NCBI RefSeq assembly: GCF_001665575.1
Contig: NZ_LZSU01000018.1
Span: forward strand, 62,001 to 126,000
Length of the DNA stretch: 64,000 bases
Direction: 5' to 3'
DNA from: Mycobacterium sp. 852013-51886_SCH5428379
Lineage (GTDB): Bacteria; Actinomycetota; Actinomycetes; Mycobacteriales; Mycobacteriaceae
The notes beneath the pieces were generated by a model. It saw nothing but the letters and a program-made list of their open reading frames with translations. It was not told where the DNA came from and searched no databases. Positions 8,431 to 15,696 of this stretch are shown here, piece after piece. Position numbers and translations under genes: made by a program. Positions within the stretch are counted from its first letter, which is position 1, and each line of letters starts with the position of its first letter.

Positions 8431-9371
8431 CTCCGTTCCGCCGCGAGTCGGCCCAGCACGCAGAGATCGCGTTCGGCATGACTCTGCCGGACATAGATCT
8501 CGAGATCGGCGACGTAACGCGCGTGCCGGGCGTCATGCACCAGGGGTGCGGGACCCAGCGCCCGACCGGTGCGCCTGATCGCTTCGTCCACCGCGTGTTC
8601 GACCACCGCCCGAGCGCGGCGGGCGATCAATTCGGCGGTACCCGAACGATTTTGCGGATCGGCATCGACCTCGGTCGCCGCCCAGGCCAGCGTTGCGGCG
8701 GCTGCGCTCAAGGCGGCGTCCACAGCCCCGAGGTGGGCCAGGTTGTGCGGGTCCCCCGACCGGCCCGCCGCGTACAGGGGCTCGGCGACCGCGCGGGCGC
8801 CGCCCCACCAGCACGCGCTGACCGCGATCGCCCCGTGCCAGAAGCCGGGCCGGTCCAGATAGGCGCCGGGTGCGCCGACCGGAATTCCCGGCGTCGCGAC
8901 GAAGTCCACCGCGCGGGTGTCGGCCGCGGCCATCCCCGCGTTGTACCAGGTGTTATCCCCGCGCACCACGCCCCGGTCGCCGAGAGCGACGGCGAACAGG
9001 CCACGCGGCCCCTCGGGATCTCCGGCAGTGCGCGCGGTGACCAGAGCATGCGTGCACACCCCGGCGCCAGAGCACCAGGCTCGCGCACCGTCGAGCACCA
9101 CAGCGTCCTCGACGCGGCGCGCCTGGAGGACAGCACCAGGGGCCTCGGCCGCCCACACGCCCCACAACTCGCCCGGCCGCACCGCCGGCCCGCCGAGTTC
9201 GGCCAGGATGGCGCATGCGTCGGCGTGAGCCTCGCCCAGACGGCCTGCGACAAGATCGGTCTCCGCCAGATCGGCCAGGGCCTGCCATCGGGTCAGCGTG
9301 TCTCCCGCACCGGGCAGCGGCAGGTGGGGCGCGGTGCTGCGTGCCCACTGCCGGACCAGGTCGATGCTCAC
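8427..9371 (-). CDS. Acyl-CoA dehydrogenase-fold flavoprotein (short, divergent)
   Basis: A 314-residue protein with the outline of an acyl-CoA dehydrogenase: an N-terminal helical part, a middle beta domain (VLDGARAWCSGAGVCTHALV, a degenerate version of the FAD/substrate loop) and a C-terminal helical bundle (AAAATLAWAATEVD, HAVDEAIRRTGRALG). It is about 60-70 residues shorter than typical members and I cannot find a clear catalytic glutamate, so ordinary beta-oxidation activity is doubtful. Some proteins of this fold oxidise amino sugars (nitrososynthases), a possibility that fits the deacetylase and NodS-like neighbours. Overlaps both neighbours by four bases. Confidence 0.75.
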   Translation of the reverse strand: MSIDLVRQWARSTAPHLPLPGAGDTLTRWQALADLAETDLVAGRLGEAHADACAILAELGGPAVRPGELWGVWAAEAPGAVLQARRVEDAVVLDGARAWCSGAGVCTHALVTARTAGDPEGPRGLFAVALGDRGVVRGDNTWYNAGMAAADTRAVDFVATPGIPVGAPGAYLDRPGFWHGAIAVSACWWGGARAVAEPLYAAGRSGDPHNLAHLGAVDAALSAAAATLAWAATEVDADPQNRSGTAELIARRARAVVEHAVDEAIRRTGRALGPAPLVHDARHARYVADLEIYVRQSHAERDLCVLGRLAAERR

Positions 9372-10093
9372 GCGGCGTCGCCGGGGGAACGCCGCCCTCG
9401 GCCCGTTTCGGAAAGCTTGCGCAGATGCGCCCCGAAGCCGCCGGGCGCTCGGGCATCGCGGCGGGCCGACGTCGCCACCGACAGTTCCGGGTCCCGGCGG
9501 ATGCGCATCCCAGCCGTCTCGAACCGTCGCACCAGATCGACGTCCTCACCCGACGCCAGCGCGCGGAATCCGCCCATACGCCAGTACGCGTCGGCGCGGA
9601 ACCCCATGTTCGCGCCATGGATGTGGCCGTGGCCCGTCCGCGTGAACCGTGAGTAGTACGCCCGCAGGTACCGCCGGACCACGTCGGCCGGGTAGCGCCG
9701 CCAGTCGGTCACCCGCACCGTCCCGAGGACCATGTCGACCTCCGCGTCGATCATCCGCAGCACCCAGTTCGCGTTCACCGTCGTATCTGCGTCGGTGGTC
9801 GCGTACCAGGTCTGCTCGGCCGGTACGTCGGCGCAGACCGAGCGCGCGTGATCGAAACCCGCCGCACGCGCCGCGCCCACGTTTCCGGCGTCGACGGAGA
9901 CGAAGTGCACCTCGGGACCGAACTGCCCGATCAACCGTTCGCTGCCGTCGGTGCACGAATCGAGCACCACGACGATCAGCGTCGGCACCGGCGAGCACAG
10001 CACTGCGGTGCCCAGCGCGCGGAGCGTCCGCGGGAGCGCCTCGACCTCGTTGTGGGCCGGAACCACGACGGCGACCTGCGCCACGTTCGACAT
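9368..10093 (-). CDS. Glycosyltransferase family 2
   Basis: First gene of the four-gene cluster, 241 residues with a GT-A fold: VAVVVPAHNEVEALPRTL at the N-terminus, then VVVLDSCTDGSERL and the metal-binding TTDADTTVNANW (DxD type, about 97-108). No membrane helix is seen, so it is probably cytoplasmic, using a nucleotide-sugar donor. The start chosen (MSNVAQ) avoids an extension that would cover the divergent HAD gene. Its stop overlaps the acyl-CoA-dehydrogenase-like gene. Donor and acceptor are unknown; in the cluster it would supply the sugar that PIG-L could deacetylate. Confidence 0.85.
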   Translation of the reverse strand: MSNVAQVAVVVPAHNEVEALPRTLRALGTAVLCSPVPTLIVVVLDSCTDGSERLIGQFGPEVHFVSVDAGNVGAARAAGFDHARSVCADVPAEQTWYATTDADTTVNANWVLRMIDAEVDMVLGTVRVTDWRRYPADVVRRYLRAYYSRFTRTGHGHIHGANMGFRADAYWRMGGFRALASGEDVDLVRRFETAGMRIRRDPELSVATSARRDARAPGGFGAHLRKLSETGRGRRSPGDAA

Positions 10094-10112
10094 GCTGGGG
10101 GGATATCCGATC

Positions 10113-10134
10113 CGCGAAGGATTCACACTTCGCG
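10113..10134. repeat. Inverted repeat in the divergent promoter region of the glycosyltransferase cluster and HAD gene
   Basis: Seven-base arms CGCGAAG (10113-10119) and CTTCGCG (10128-10134) are perfect complements separated by eight bases. The repeat lies in the 72-base gap between the two divergent starts and could be an operator controlling both directions. No regulator gene adjoins it. Confidence 0.45.
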
Positions 10135-10165
10135 AGCTGGGCACCACAGGTGGCACCATGGCTGT

Positions 10166-10849
10166 GTGGCGGTACGTGCGGTGCTCTTCGACTTCTCCGG
10201 AACCCTCTTCCGCCTCGAAGGGGACGAACGCTGGTTCGAGGGCATCGTCGTCGACGACCAAGAGGTCGACGCACACGTCCAGACCGAATTGCTGCGCCGG
10301 CTGACCCAGCCCACCGGGCGCTCCGTCGACATGACGCCCGAGGCCGAGCACGCCTGGGAGAACCGCGACCTGGCGCCCTATCTGCACCGCGAGGCCTATC
10401 TGCACGTGCTGCGGAAATCGGGACTCGGCGATGCCCACGCCGAATCGCTCTACGGGCGCGTCATCGACCCGGACTCCTGGACCCCCTACCCCGACACCGC
10501 GGATGTGCTCGGCGGTCTACAGCGACGCGGCATCAAGACCGCGGTGGTCTCGAACATCGCGTTCGACGTCCGGCCCGCCTTCGCGGGGATCGGTGCCCAC
10601 GACGACGTCGACGAGTTCGTGCTGTCGTTCGAAGTCGGTGCGATGAAACCGGATGCGCGAATCTTCGAGACCGCGCTGCAGCGGCTCGGGGTGGCCGCCG
10701 AGGATGCGGTGATGGTCGGCGACAGCGACGAGGCCGACGGCGGAGCACGCGCGCTGGGCTGCGGATTCGTCCTGGTCGATCCGCTGCCCACCGAAGAGCG
10801 ACGCACCGGTCTGCGCGACGGACTGGCCGCGATCGGGATCGAGAGCTGA
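10166..10849 (+). CDS. HAD-superfamily hydrolase with altered motif I
   Basis: A 227-residue HAD protein starting at GTG (VAVRAVLFDF). Motif I reads DFSGTL, so the nucleophile aspartate is present but the usual acid/base aspartate two positions later is serine, as in haloacid-dehalogenase-like rather than classical phosphatase members. Motif II is VVSNIAFD, motif III lysine is in GAMKPDARIF, and motif IV is MVGDSDEADGGA. Residues about 15-105 form a helical cap. Divergent from the glycosyltransferase cluster and 13 bases before the next gene. Substrate unknown. Confidence 0.8.
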   Translation: MAVRAVLFDFSGTLFRLEGDERWFEGIVVDDQEVDAHVQTELLRRLTQPTGRSVDMTPEAEHAWENRDLAPYLHREAYLHVLRKSGLGDAHAESLYGRVIDPDSWTPYPDTADVLGGLQRRGIKTAVVSNIAFDVRPAFAGIGAHDDVDEFVLSFEVGAMKPDARIFETALQRLGVAAEDAVMVGDSDEADGGARALGCGFVLVDPLPTEERRTGLRDGLAAIGIES

Positions 10850-10862
10850 GGAGGACCTCCGA

Positions 10863-11321
10863 TTGTCCACCGAACGTGTGCGCCCGCCGTGGTGGCTCAA
10901 ACCGTTCAACAAGGTCGTGATCGCCTCGGCGAAACTGGGTCTTCCGATCTTCGGCAAGGAGGGGCCGATGATCCTGACCGTCACCGGCCGCAAGACCGGT
11001 CGGGCGCGGACCACGCCGATCACCCCGATGTACGTCGACGGGAAACGCTATGTGGTGGGCGGATTTCCGGGCGCGGACTGGGTGCGCAACGCCCGCGCGA
11101 ATCCCGAGGTGACGCTGACCCAGAACCGCCGCGTCGAACGGGTGCGCATGGTGGAGATGTCAGCCGACGAGGCCCGTCCGCTGCTGCGGCAGTTCCCCAC
11201 GCTGGTGCCGACCGGCGTCGACTTCATGAAGAACGCCGGACTGGTCACCGACGCGACACCCGATGAATTCGAGGCGCTGGCCGGCCGCTGCGCCGTCTTC
11301 CGATTCGACCCCATCACGTAG
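10863..11321 (+). CDS. Deazaflavin (F420)-dependent nitroreductase family protein
   Basis: A 152-residue split-barrel protein of the Ddn/DUF385 family. It starts at TTG, supported by a strong GAGGAGG ribosome-binding site nine bases upstream. The family core is visible: ILTVTGRKTGRARTTPITPMY (about 38-58 region) then YVVGGFPGADWVRNARANPEV, the segment that binds the cofactor phosphate and substrate. Such proteins use reduced F420 to reduce quinones or nitro compounds. It may be co-transcribed with the HAD gene before it and menB after it; the latter makes a quinone-related role plausible but unproven. Confidence 0.82.
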   Translation: MSTERVRPPWWLKPFNKVVIASAKLGLPIFGKEGPMILTVTGRKTGRARTTPITPMYVDGKRYVVGGFPGADWVRNARANPEVTLTQNRRVERVRMVEMSADEARPLLRQFPTLVPTGVDFMKNAGLVTDATPDEFEALAGRCAVFRFDPIT

Positions 11322-11332
11322 GTTCTCGTGCC

Positions 11333-12277
11333 ATGAGCTCCGACAATTCTCTTCACGCCAGCGGCTCGTCGGCCACACCGTTCGACCCGTCGGTCTGGCA
11401 GCCGGTGCCCGGATTCGATCTGACCGACATCACCTACCACCGCCACGTGGTCGACGGCAGGCCCCAGCCGACCGTGCGGGTGGCGTTCGATCGGCCGGAG
11501 GTGCGCAACGCCTTCCGCCCGCACACCGTCGACGAGCTCTACCGCGTCCTCGACCACGCCCGGATGTCCCCCGACGTCGGTGTCGTGCTGCTTACCGGAA
11601 ACGGCCCCAGCCCCAAGGACGGTGGCTGGGCGTTCTGCTCGGGCGGTGACCAGCGCATCCGCGGGCGCACCGGCTACCAGTACGCCGATGGGGAAACCGC
11701 CGAGACCGTCGATCCCGCCCGGGCCGGCCGGTTGCACATCCTCGAGGTGCAGCGGTTGATCCGGTTCATGCCGAAGGTGGTGATCTGCCTGGTCAACGGC
11801 TGGGCGGCCGGCGGCGGGCACAGCTTGCACGTGACGTGCGACCTCACGCTGGCCAGTCGCCAGCATGCCCGGTTCAAGCAGACCGACGCCGATGTCGGCA
11901 GCTTCGACGGCGGATTCGGCAGCGCGTACCTCGCGCGGCAGACCGGCCAGAAGTTCGCCCGCGAGATCTTCTTCCTCGGCCGCGCCTACGACGCCGAGCA
12001 GATGTATGCGATGGGCGCGGTGAACGCCGTCGTCGACCACGCCGAGCTGGAGTCCGAGGCACTGCAGTGGGCCGCCGAGATCAACGGCAAGTCACCGCAA
12101 GCCGTGCGGATGCTGAAGTTCTCGTTCAACCTCATCGACGACGGGCTGGTCGGTCAGCAGGTGTTCGCCGGAGAGGCCACCCGGTTGGCGTACATGACCG
12201 ACGAGGCCGTCGAGGGCCGCGACGCGTTCCTGGAGAAGCGCGACCCCGACTGGTCGGCGTTCCCCCGCTACTTCTAG
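11333..12277 (+). CDS. menB: 1,4-dihydroxy-2-naphthoyl-CoA synthase
   Basis: MenB closes the second ring of menaquinone from O-succinylbenzoyl-CoA. The 314-residue length equals that recalled for M. tuberculosis MenB (Rv0548c). Crotonase-fold features: DRPEVRNAFRP (about 46-56), oxyanion-hole region FCSGGDQRIRGRTGYQYADG (about 102-121), NGWAAGGGHSLHVTCD (about 156) and QTDADVGSFDGGFGS (about 181). The C-terminal DPDWSAFPRYF is characteristic of MenB. Convergent with the SDR gene; the two stop codons share the bases CTAG at 12274-12277. Confidence 0.96.
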   Translation: MSSDNSLHASGSSATPFDPSVWQPVPGFDLTDITYHRHVVDGRPQPTVRVAFDRPEVRNAFRPHTVDELYRVLDHARMSPDVGVVLLTGNGPSPKDGGWAFCSGGDQRIRGRTGYQYADGETAETVDPARAGRLHILEVQRLIRFMPKVVICLVNGWAAGGGHSLHVTCDLTLASRQHARFKQTDADVGSFDGGFGSAYLARQTGQKFAREIFFLGRAYDAEQMYAMGAVNAVVDHAELESEALQWAAEINGKSPQAVRMLKFSFNLIDDGLVGQQVFAGEATRLAYMTDEAVEGRDAFLEKRDPDWSAFPRYF

Positions 12278-13119
12278 CGAGGCACCGCGAGATTCGTCGC
12301 CATCGCCCGCTCCCGCCACGGCGCTAGCTCGGCCGCGTCGGTGGCGACGCGGGTCTCGGTTGCCGCGACCGCGTCAGGTCCGACCGGAAGTCGGGTCAGC
12401 CGAGCCCCCGCGGCCACCACGTCGTACAGAAGCGCGGCGAGCTTGTCCGGGTCACCGTCCTGCGTCTGGTCCATCTCGCCGAACTGCGCGACCTGCTCGT
12501 GTGCGGGCGTGCCCGCGTAGTCGTCGATGGTCCCGTGCCCTGCGGCAACCTCCACCGTCGACGATGACAGGAAGCCGGTCCGGAACATTCCAGGTTCGAC
12601 GGCCAGCACCGAGATGCCCAGCGGGGCGAGGTCGTGGCGGAGGCCGGCGGTCAGCCCCTCGACGGCGAATTTCGTCGCGTTGTACATCGACGATGCGGGG
12701 AAGCCGATGACACCAGCGGTGGAGCTGAGGTTGACGATCGTCCCCGACCGCTGCGCGCGCAGCGTCGGCAGCGTTGCCCGGATGACGTCGATGGCAGCGA
12801 ACACGTTCAGTTCGAAGTGGTCGCGAATCTGCCTGTCGCTCATCTCCTCCAATGCTCCGGTCAGGGCCCGGCCCGCATTGTTGACGACGACGTCGATGCG
12901 GCCGAACCGGCCGAGAGCGGCCGTGACGGCGGCGCGGACCGCGACGGAATCGGTGACATCGAGCGCCACCGTCAGCAGCTTCTCGTTCTCGCCGAGCGCA
13001 TCCACGACGGTCTGCGGGTTCCGGGCCGTCGCGACCACCGCGTCGCCCTGCGCCAGCGCGTAGCGCGCGATTGCCGCGCCCAGCCCCTTCGATGTTCCGG
13101 TGACGAACCAGGTGGTCAT
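12274..13119 (-). CDS. Short-chain dehydrogenase/reductase
   Basis: A 281-residue classical SDR. The second of two close ATGs is preferred because GGGAGG lies five bases before it. Cofactor motif VTGTSKGLG (about 5-13), NNAG (about 83), catalytic serine in NLSSTAGV and YNATK (about 150) are all intact. The gene is divergent from a TetR regulator with a perfect inverted repeat between them, so it is probably that regulator's target, induced by an unknown ligand or substrate. Confidence 0.88.
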   Translation of the reverse strand: MTTWFVTGTSKGLGAAIARYALAQGDAVVATARNPQTVVDALGENEKLLTVALDVTDSVAVRAAVTAALGRFGRIDVVVNNAGRALTGALEEMSDRQIRDHFELNVFAAIDVIRATLPTLRAQRSGTIVNLSSTAGVIGFPASSMYNATKFAVEGLTAGLRHDLAPLGISVLAVEPGMFRTGFLSSSTVEVAAGHGTIDDYAGTPAHEQVAQFGEMDQTQDGDPDKLAALLYDVVAAGARLTRLPVGPDAVAATETRVATDAAELAPWRERAMATNLAVPR

Positions 13120-13131
13120 GACGCCTCCCAT

Positions 13132-13170
13132 GTTAGTGGTCTCTCACTTTCAATGTAAGAGACCACTAAC
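13132..13170. promoter_or_regulatory. Perfect 13-bp inverted-repeat operator between SDR and TetR genes
   Basis: GTTAGTGGTCTCT (13132-13144) and its exact complement AGAGACCACTAAC (13158-13170) are separated by 13 bases. The repeat fills the space between the divergent starts (13119 and 13201). A 26-base centre-to-centre arrangement can seat two TetR dimers or one large dimer. Very likely the autoregulatory operator. Confidence 0.8.
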
Positions 13171-13200
13171 TTTGCGTCAACTCAGTGCTACTACTAGAGG

Positions 13201-13794
13201 GTGCCGCGAAGCAGCTATCACCACGGCGACCTGCGGTCCGCTCTGGTCGAGGTCGGGCTGGACATGGTCGCCGAGCGGGGAATCGACGCGTTGTCCGTCG
13301 CGGAGGCGGCCAAGCGTGCCGGCGTGAGCGCTGCGGCGCCCTACCGGCATTTTCCGAACCGCAGGGCGTTCCGCGCCGCGGTGGTCACTGCCGCCGTACG
13401 GGAATTCGACGCGGAAGTGCGGACGGCCGCTGGAACAGGGGACGCGGTCGAGCAGATGGAGGCGACCGCGCGGAGCTACGTCAGGTTCGTCGCGCGGCGC
13501 CGGATCGGGTGGGACGTGATCTACGGCCACGACATGAGCGACGTGCTGGATCCCGACCAGCAGGATGCGATGCGCTCGCTCAACGACGCGTTCCTCGAGC
13601 CGGCACTCGCGGTGACGGGGGGCGATGCCCGCGCCGCACTCCGCCTCGTCGAGCATGAGATCGCCGCCGCACACGGATACGCGGACCTGTTCATATCGGG
13701 CATGTTCGAACGCAGATACCCGAAGGTCGACCGGGCCGCCGCGCAGGCCGCATCGATCACCCGAACCCTCGCCGAAGCCGCCCGCTCGGGGTGA
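13201..13794 (+). CDS. TetR-family transcriptional regulator
   Basis: A 197-residue repressor starting at GTG. The N-terminal helix-turn-helix reads ALSVAEAAKRAGVSAAAPYRHFPNRRAFRAAV (helices about residues 28-58), with the HHGDLR opening typical of the TetR branch carrying a TetR_C_33-like ligand domain. A purine run (AGAGG) abuts the start codon, an unusually short spacing. It should bind the inverted repeat just upstream and control itself and the divergent SDR gene. The ligand is unknown. Confidence 0.87.
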   Translation: MPRSSYHHGDLRSALVEVGLDMVAERGIDALSVAEAAKRAGVSAAAPYRHFPNRRAFRAAVVTAAVREFDAEVRTAAGTGDAVEQMEATARSYVRFVARRRIGWDVIYGHDMSDVLDPDQQDAMRSLNDAFLEPALAVTGGDARAALRLVEHEIAAAHGYADLFISGMFERRYPKVDRAAAQAASITRTLAEAARSG

Positions 13795-13810
13795 CGCCTA
13801 GACTCCCCCG

Positions 13811-14686
13811 GTGAGCAAGAACCCGCTACGTCGCCTGTCCGACAGCGTGATGCTGACCAGCATGCGGCCCTCGTTGGCCGAGCACATCCTGCAGCCTCGC
13901 GAGGGCGTCGCTCTCGAGGGCAAGCGGATTCTGCTGACGGGTGCGTCGTCGGGTATCGGCGAGGCGGCCGCGGAGAAGTTCGCCCGCCGCGGCGCCACCG
14001 TCATCGCGGTCGCGCGCCGTCAGGATCTGCTCGACGCCCTGGCCGAGAGGATCACCGCGGCCGGTGGCACCGCCCACGCCCGGGCCTGCGATCTGTCAGA
14101 TCTCGACGCGGTCGACGAACTGGTGGCCGAGGCGGAGGCCCGGTTCGGCGGCGTCGACATCCTGATCAACAACGCGGGCAAGTCGATCCGCCGCCCGCTG
14201 GCCGAATCGCTCGACCGGTGGCACGACGTCGAGCGCACCATGACGCTGAACTACATGTCGCCGCTGCGGCTCATCCGCGGTCTCGCGCCGGGCATGATCG
14301 AGCGCGGCGACGGCCACATCATCAACGTGGCCACGTGGGGCGTCTTCAGTGAGGCCTCCCCGTTGTTCGCCGTCTACAACGCCTCCAAAGCGGCACTGTC
14401 CGCGGTCAGCCGTGTCATCGAGACCGAATGGGCCGACCAGGGCGTGCATTCCACCACGCTCTACTACCCGCTGGTGAAGACCCCGATGATCGCCCCGACG
14501 CGGGCCTACGACGGGGTGCCGGGGCTCAGCGCCGCCGAGGCGGCGGACTGGATGATCGACGCGGCCCGCAACCGTCCCGTGCGCATCGCGCCGCGGATGG
14601 CGGTCAGCGCCCGCGTCGCCGATGCGTTCGCCCCCACCTGGGTCAACGCAGTGGTGCGGCGGCAACGCTTCCAACCGACCAAATGA
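13811..14686 (+). CDS. Short-chain dehydrogenase/reductase (Rv0547c-like)
   Basis: A 291-residue SDR starting at GTG, 16 bases after the TetR stop. An N-terminal extension of about 36 residues precedes LLTGASSGIGEAA (cofactor motif, about 41-53), then NNAGKSI (about 119) and YNASKAAL (about 188) with the catalytic Tyr and Lys. The basic C-terminus with a hydrophobic stretch resembles membrane-associated acyl-oxidoreductases of this family. Order relative to menB and the glyoxalase-like gene matches Rv0547c of M. tuberculosis. Substrate unknown. Confidence 0.87.
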   Translation: MSKNPLRRLSDSVMLTSMRPSLAEHILQPREGVALEGKRILLTGASSGIGEAAAEKFARRGATVIAVARRQDLLDALAERITAAGGTAHARACDLSDLDAVDELVAEAEARFGGVDILINNAGKSIRRPLAESLDRWHDVERTMTLNYMSPLRLIRGLAPGMIERGDGHIINVATWGVFSEASPLFAVYNASKAALSAVSRVIETEWADQGVHSTTLYYPLVKTPMIAPTRAYDGVPGLSAAEAADWMIDAARNRPVRIAPRMAVSARVADAFAPTWVNAVVRRQRFQPTK

Positions 14687-14706
14687 CCGCGTGATAGAGA
14701 TCAACC

Positions 14707-15078
14707 ATGGAGATCCTGGCCAGTCGGACGCTGCTGCGGCCCGCGGACTATCAGCGGTCGTTGCGGTTCTACCGCGACGGACTCGGGCTGGCGATCGCCC
14801 GTGAGTATCCCGGCGGCACGGTCTTCTACGCCGGCCAGTCACTGATCGAACTGGCCGCCCATGGCGGACCCGACGCCGGCGGCACCCTGTGGCTGCAGGT
14901 CCGCGACATCCACGCCGCTCAGGAGGAACTCCAGCGCAACGGCGTCGAGATCGCCCGGGCCGCGCAGCGGGAACCGTGGGGGCTGTTCGAGATGCACGTG
15001 ACCGATCCGGATGGCGTCACCCTGATCGTGGTGCAGGTGCCCGACGACCATCCGCTGCGCCGCGACATCCGCGACTAG
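14707..15078 (+). CDS. VOC (glyoxalase/dioxygenase) superfamily protein
   Basis: A 123-residue protein with two beta-alpha-beta-beta-beta modules of the vicinal oxygen chelate fold: SRTLLRPADYQRSLRFYRDGLGLAI in the first half and WLQVRDIHAAQEEL...EMHVTDPDGVTLIVVQVP in the second. Candidate metal ligands are a glutamate in SLIELAA and the H/E pair of EMHVTDPDG. Position corresponds to Rv0546c. It could be a glyoxalase I-like or resistance-type protein; substrate not predictable. Its stop shares CTAG with the convergent DUF3349 gene. Confidence 0.8.
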   Translation: MEILASRTLLRPADYQRSLRFYRDGLGLAIAREYPGGTVFYAGQSLIELAAHGGPDAGGTLWLQVRDIHAAQEELQRNGVEIARAAQREPWGLFEMHVTDPDGVTLIVVQVPDDHPLRRDIRD

Positions 15079-15377
15079 CGCAGCGGCGCCTCCGCCAGCG
15101 GCCAACCGACGGAGGCGAGCCGGGCGGCGACCTGCTGGATCTCCTCGGCGGTGGGCTCCTTGTCGATGAGCGCCTGCACTGCCGTCCGGATCTCGTCCTC
15201 GGTGACGGTGTCGTCCTCGACGCCCTTGAGGACGGACTTCGCGGCCTGTACGACCTCGTCCTCGGACAGGGAGCGCTTCAGCAGCGCCAGCAGTGCGAAG
15301 TAGTCGGTCTGCGGAACCCCTTCGGGATATCCGTCGTGCAGCCAGCTCAGGACGTTCTGAAAGGTGCTCGTCACCAT
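15075..15377 (-). CDS. DUF3349 protein (first paralogue)
   Basis: A 100-residue all-helical DUF3349 protein. Family hallmarks are GYPEGVPQTD (about 16-25), FALLALLKRSLSEDEV (about 27-42) and the C-terminal VGWPL. It is the last of three minus-strand genes running from pitA, with only ten bases separating it from the membrane protein before it. A second DUF3349 gene of the same length lies on the other side of pitA. Structures known for the family show a helical bundle, but no activity is known. Confidence 0.85.
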   Translation of the reverse strand: MVTSTFQNVLSWLHDGYPEGVPQTDYFALLALLKRSLSEDEVVQAAKSVLKGVEDDTVTEDEIRTAVQALIDKEPTAEEIQQVAARLASVGWPLAEAPLR

Positions 15378-15387
15378 GGTCGGGACC

Positions 15388-15669
15388 TCACTCCGGAATG
15401 AACGGGACGGGGTTGACGCCGAAGTGGTGCTCGATCGTCCCCTTCGTGATGTACAGGATGGCGATCAGGACCACGGCAGCGACGAAGACGAAGAGCAGCA
15501 GCCCGACGAACTTCAGCGCGGGGTTGGGCCGTTGCACCGTGCCGTCGGCCTCGACGCCGCCGGCGCCGCGGGAGAACGCGACCAGCCCGACGGCGAAGAT
15601 CGCGGGCAGACCGGCGCCGAGCGCCAGTCCCACCGCCAGCACCTTGAGGATCGATTCGAGATAGGTCAT
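15388..15669 (-). CDS. Small membrane protein (Rv0544c-like)
   Basis: A 93-residue protein with two predicted transmembrane helices, about 7-30 (ILKVLAVGLALGAGLPAIFAV) and about 54-74 (VGLLLFVFVAAVVLIAILYI), joined by a short hydrophilic loop. It lies between pitA and a DUF3349 gene on the same strand, matching the position of Rv0544c next to pitA in M. tuberculosis. It may assist or regulate the phosphate transporter, but only the linkage supports this. Confidence 0.78.
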   Translation of the reverse strand: MTYLESILKVLAVGLALGAGLPAIFAVGLVAFSRGAGGVEADGTVQRPNPALKFVGLLLFVFVAAVVLIAILYITKGTIEHHFGVNPVPFIPE

Positions 15670-15696
15670 GGGTGAATTCCTGTCTGGGACAACCGG

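Noticed and set aside
9848..10165. N-terminal extension of the HAD gene
   Set aside because: It would run through the divergent glycosyltransferase gene; the GTG at 10166 starts right at the conserved first beta strand.
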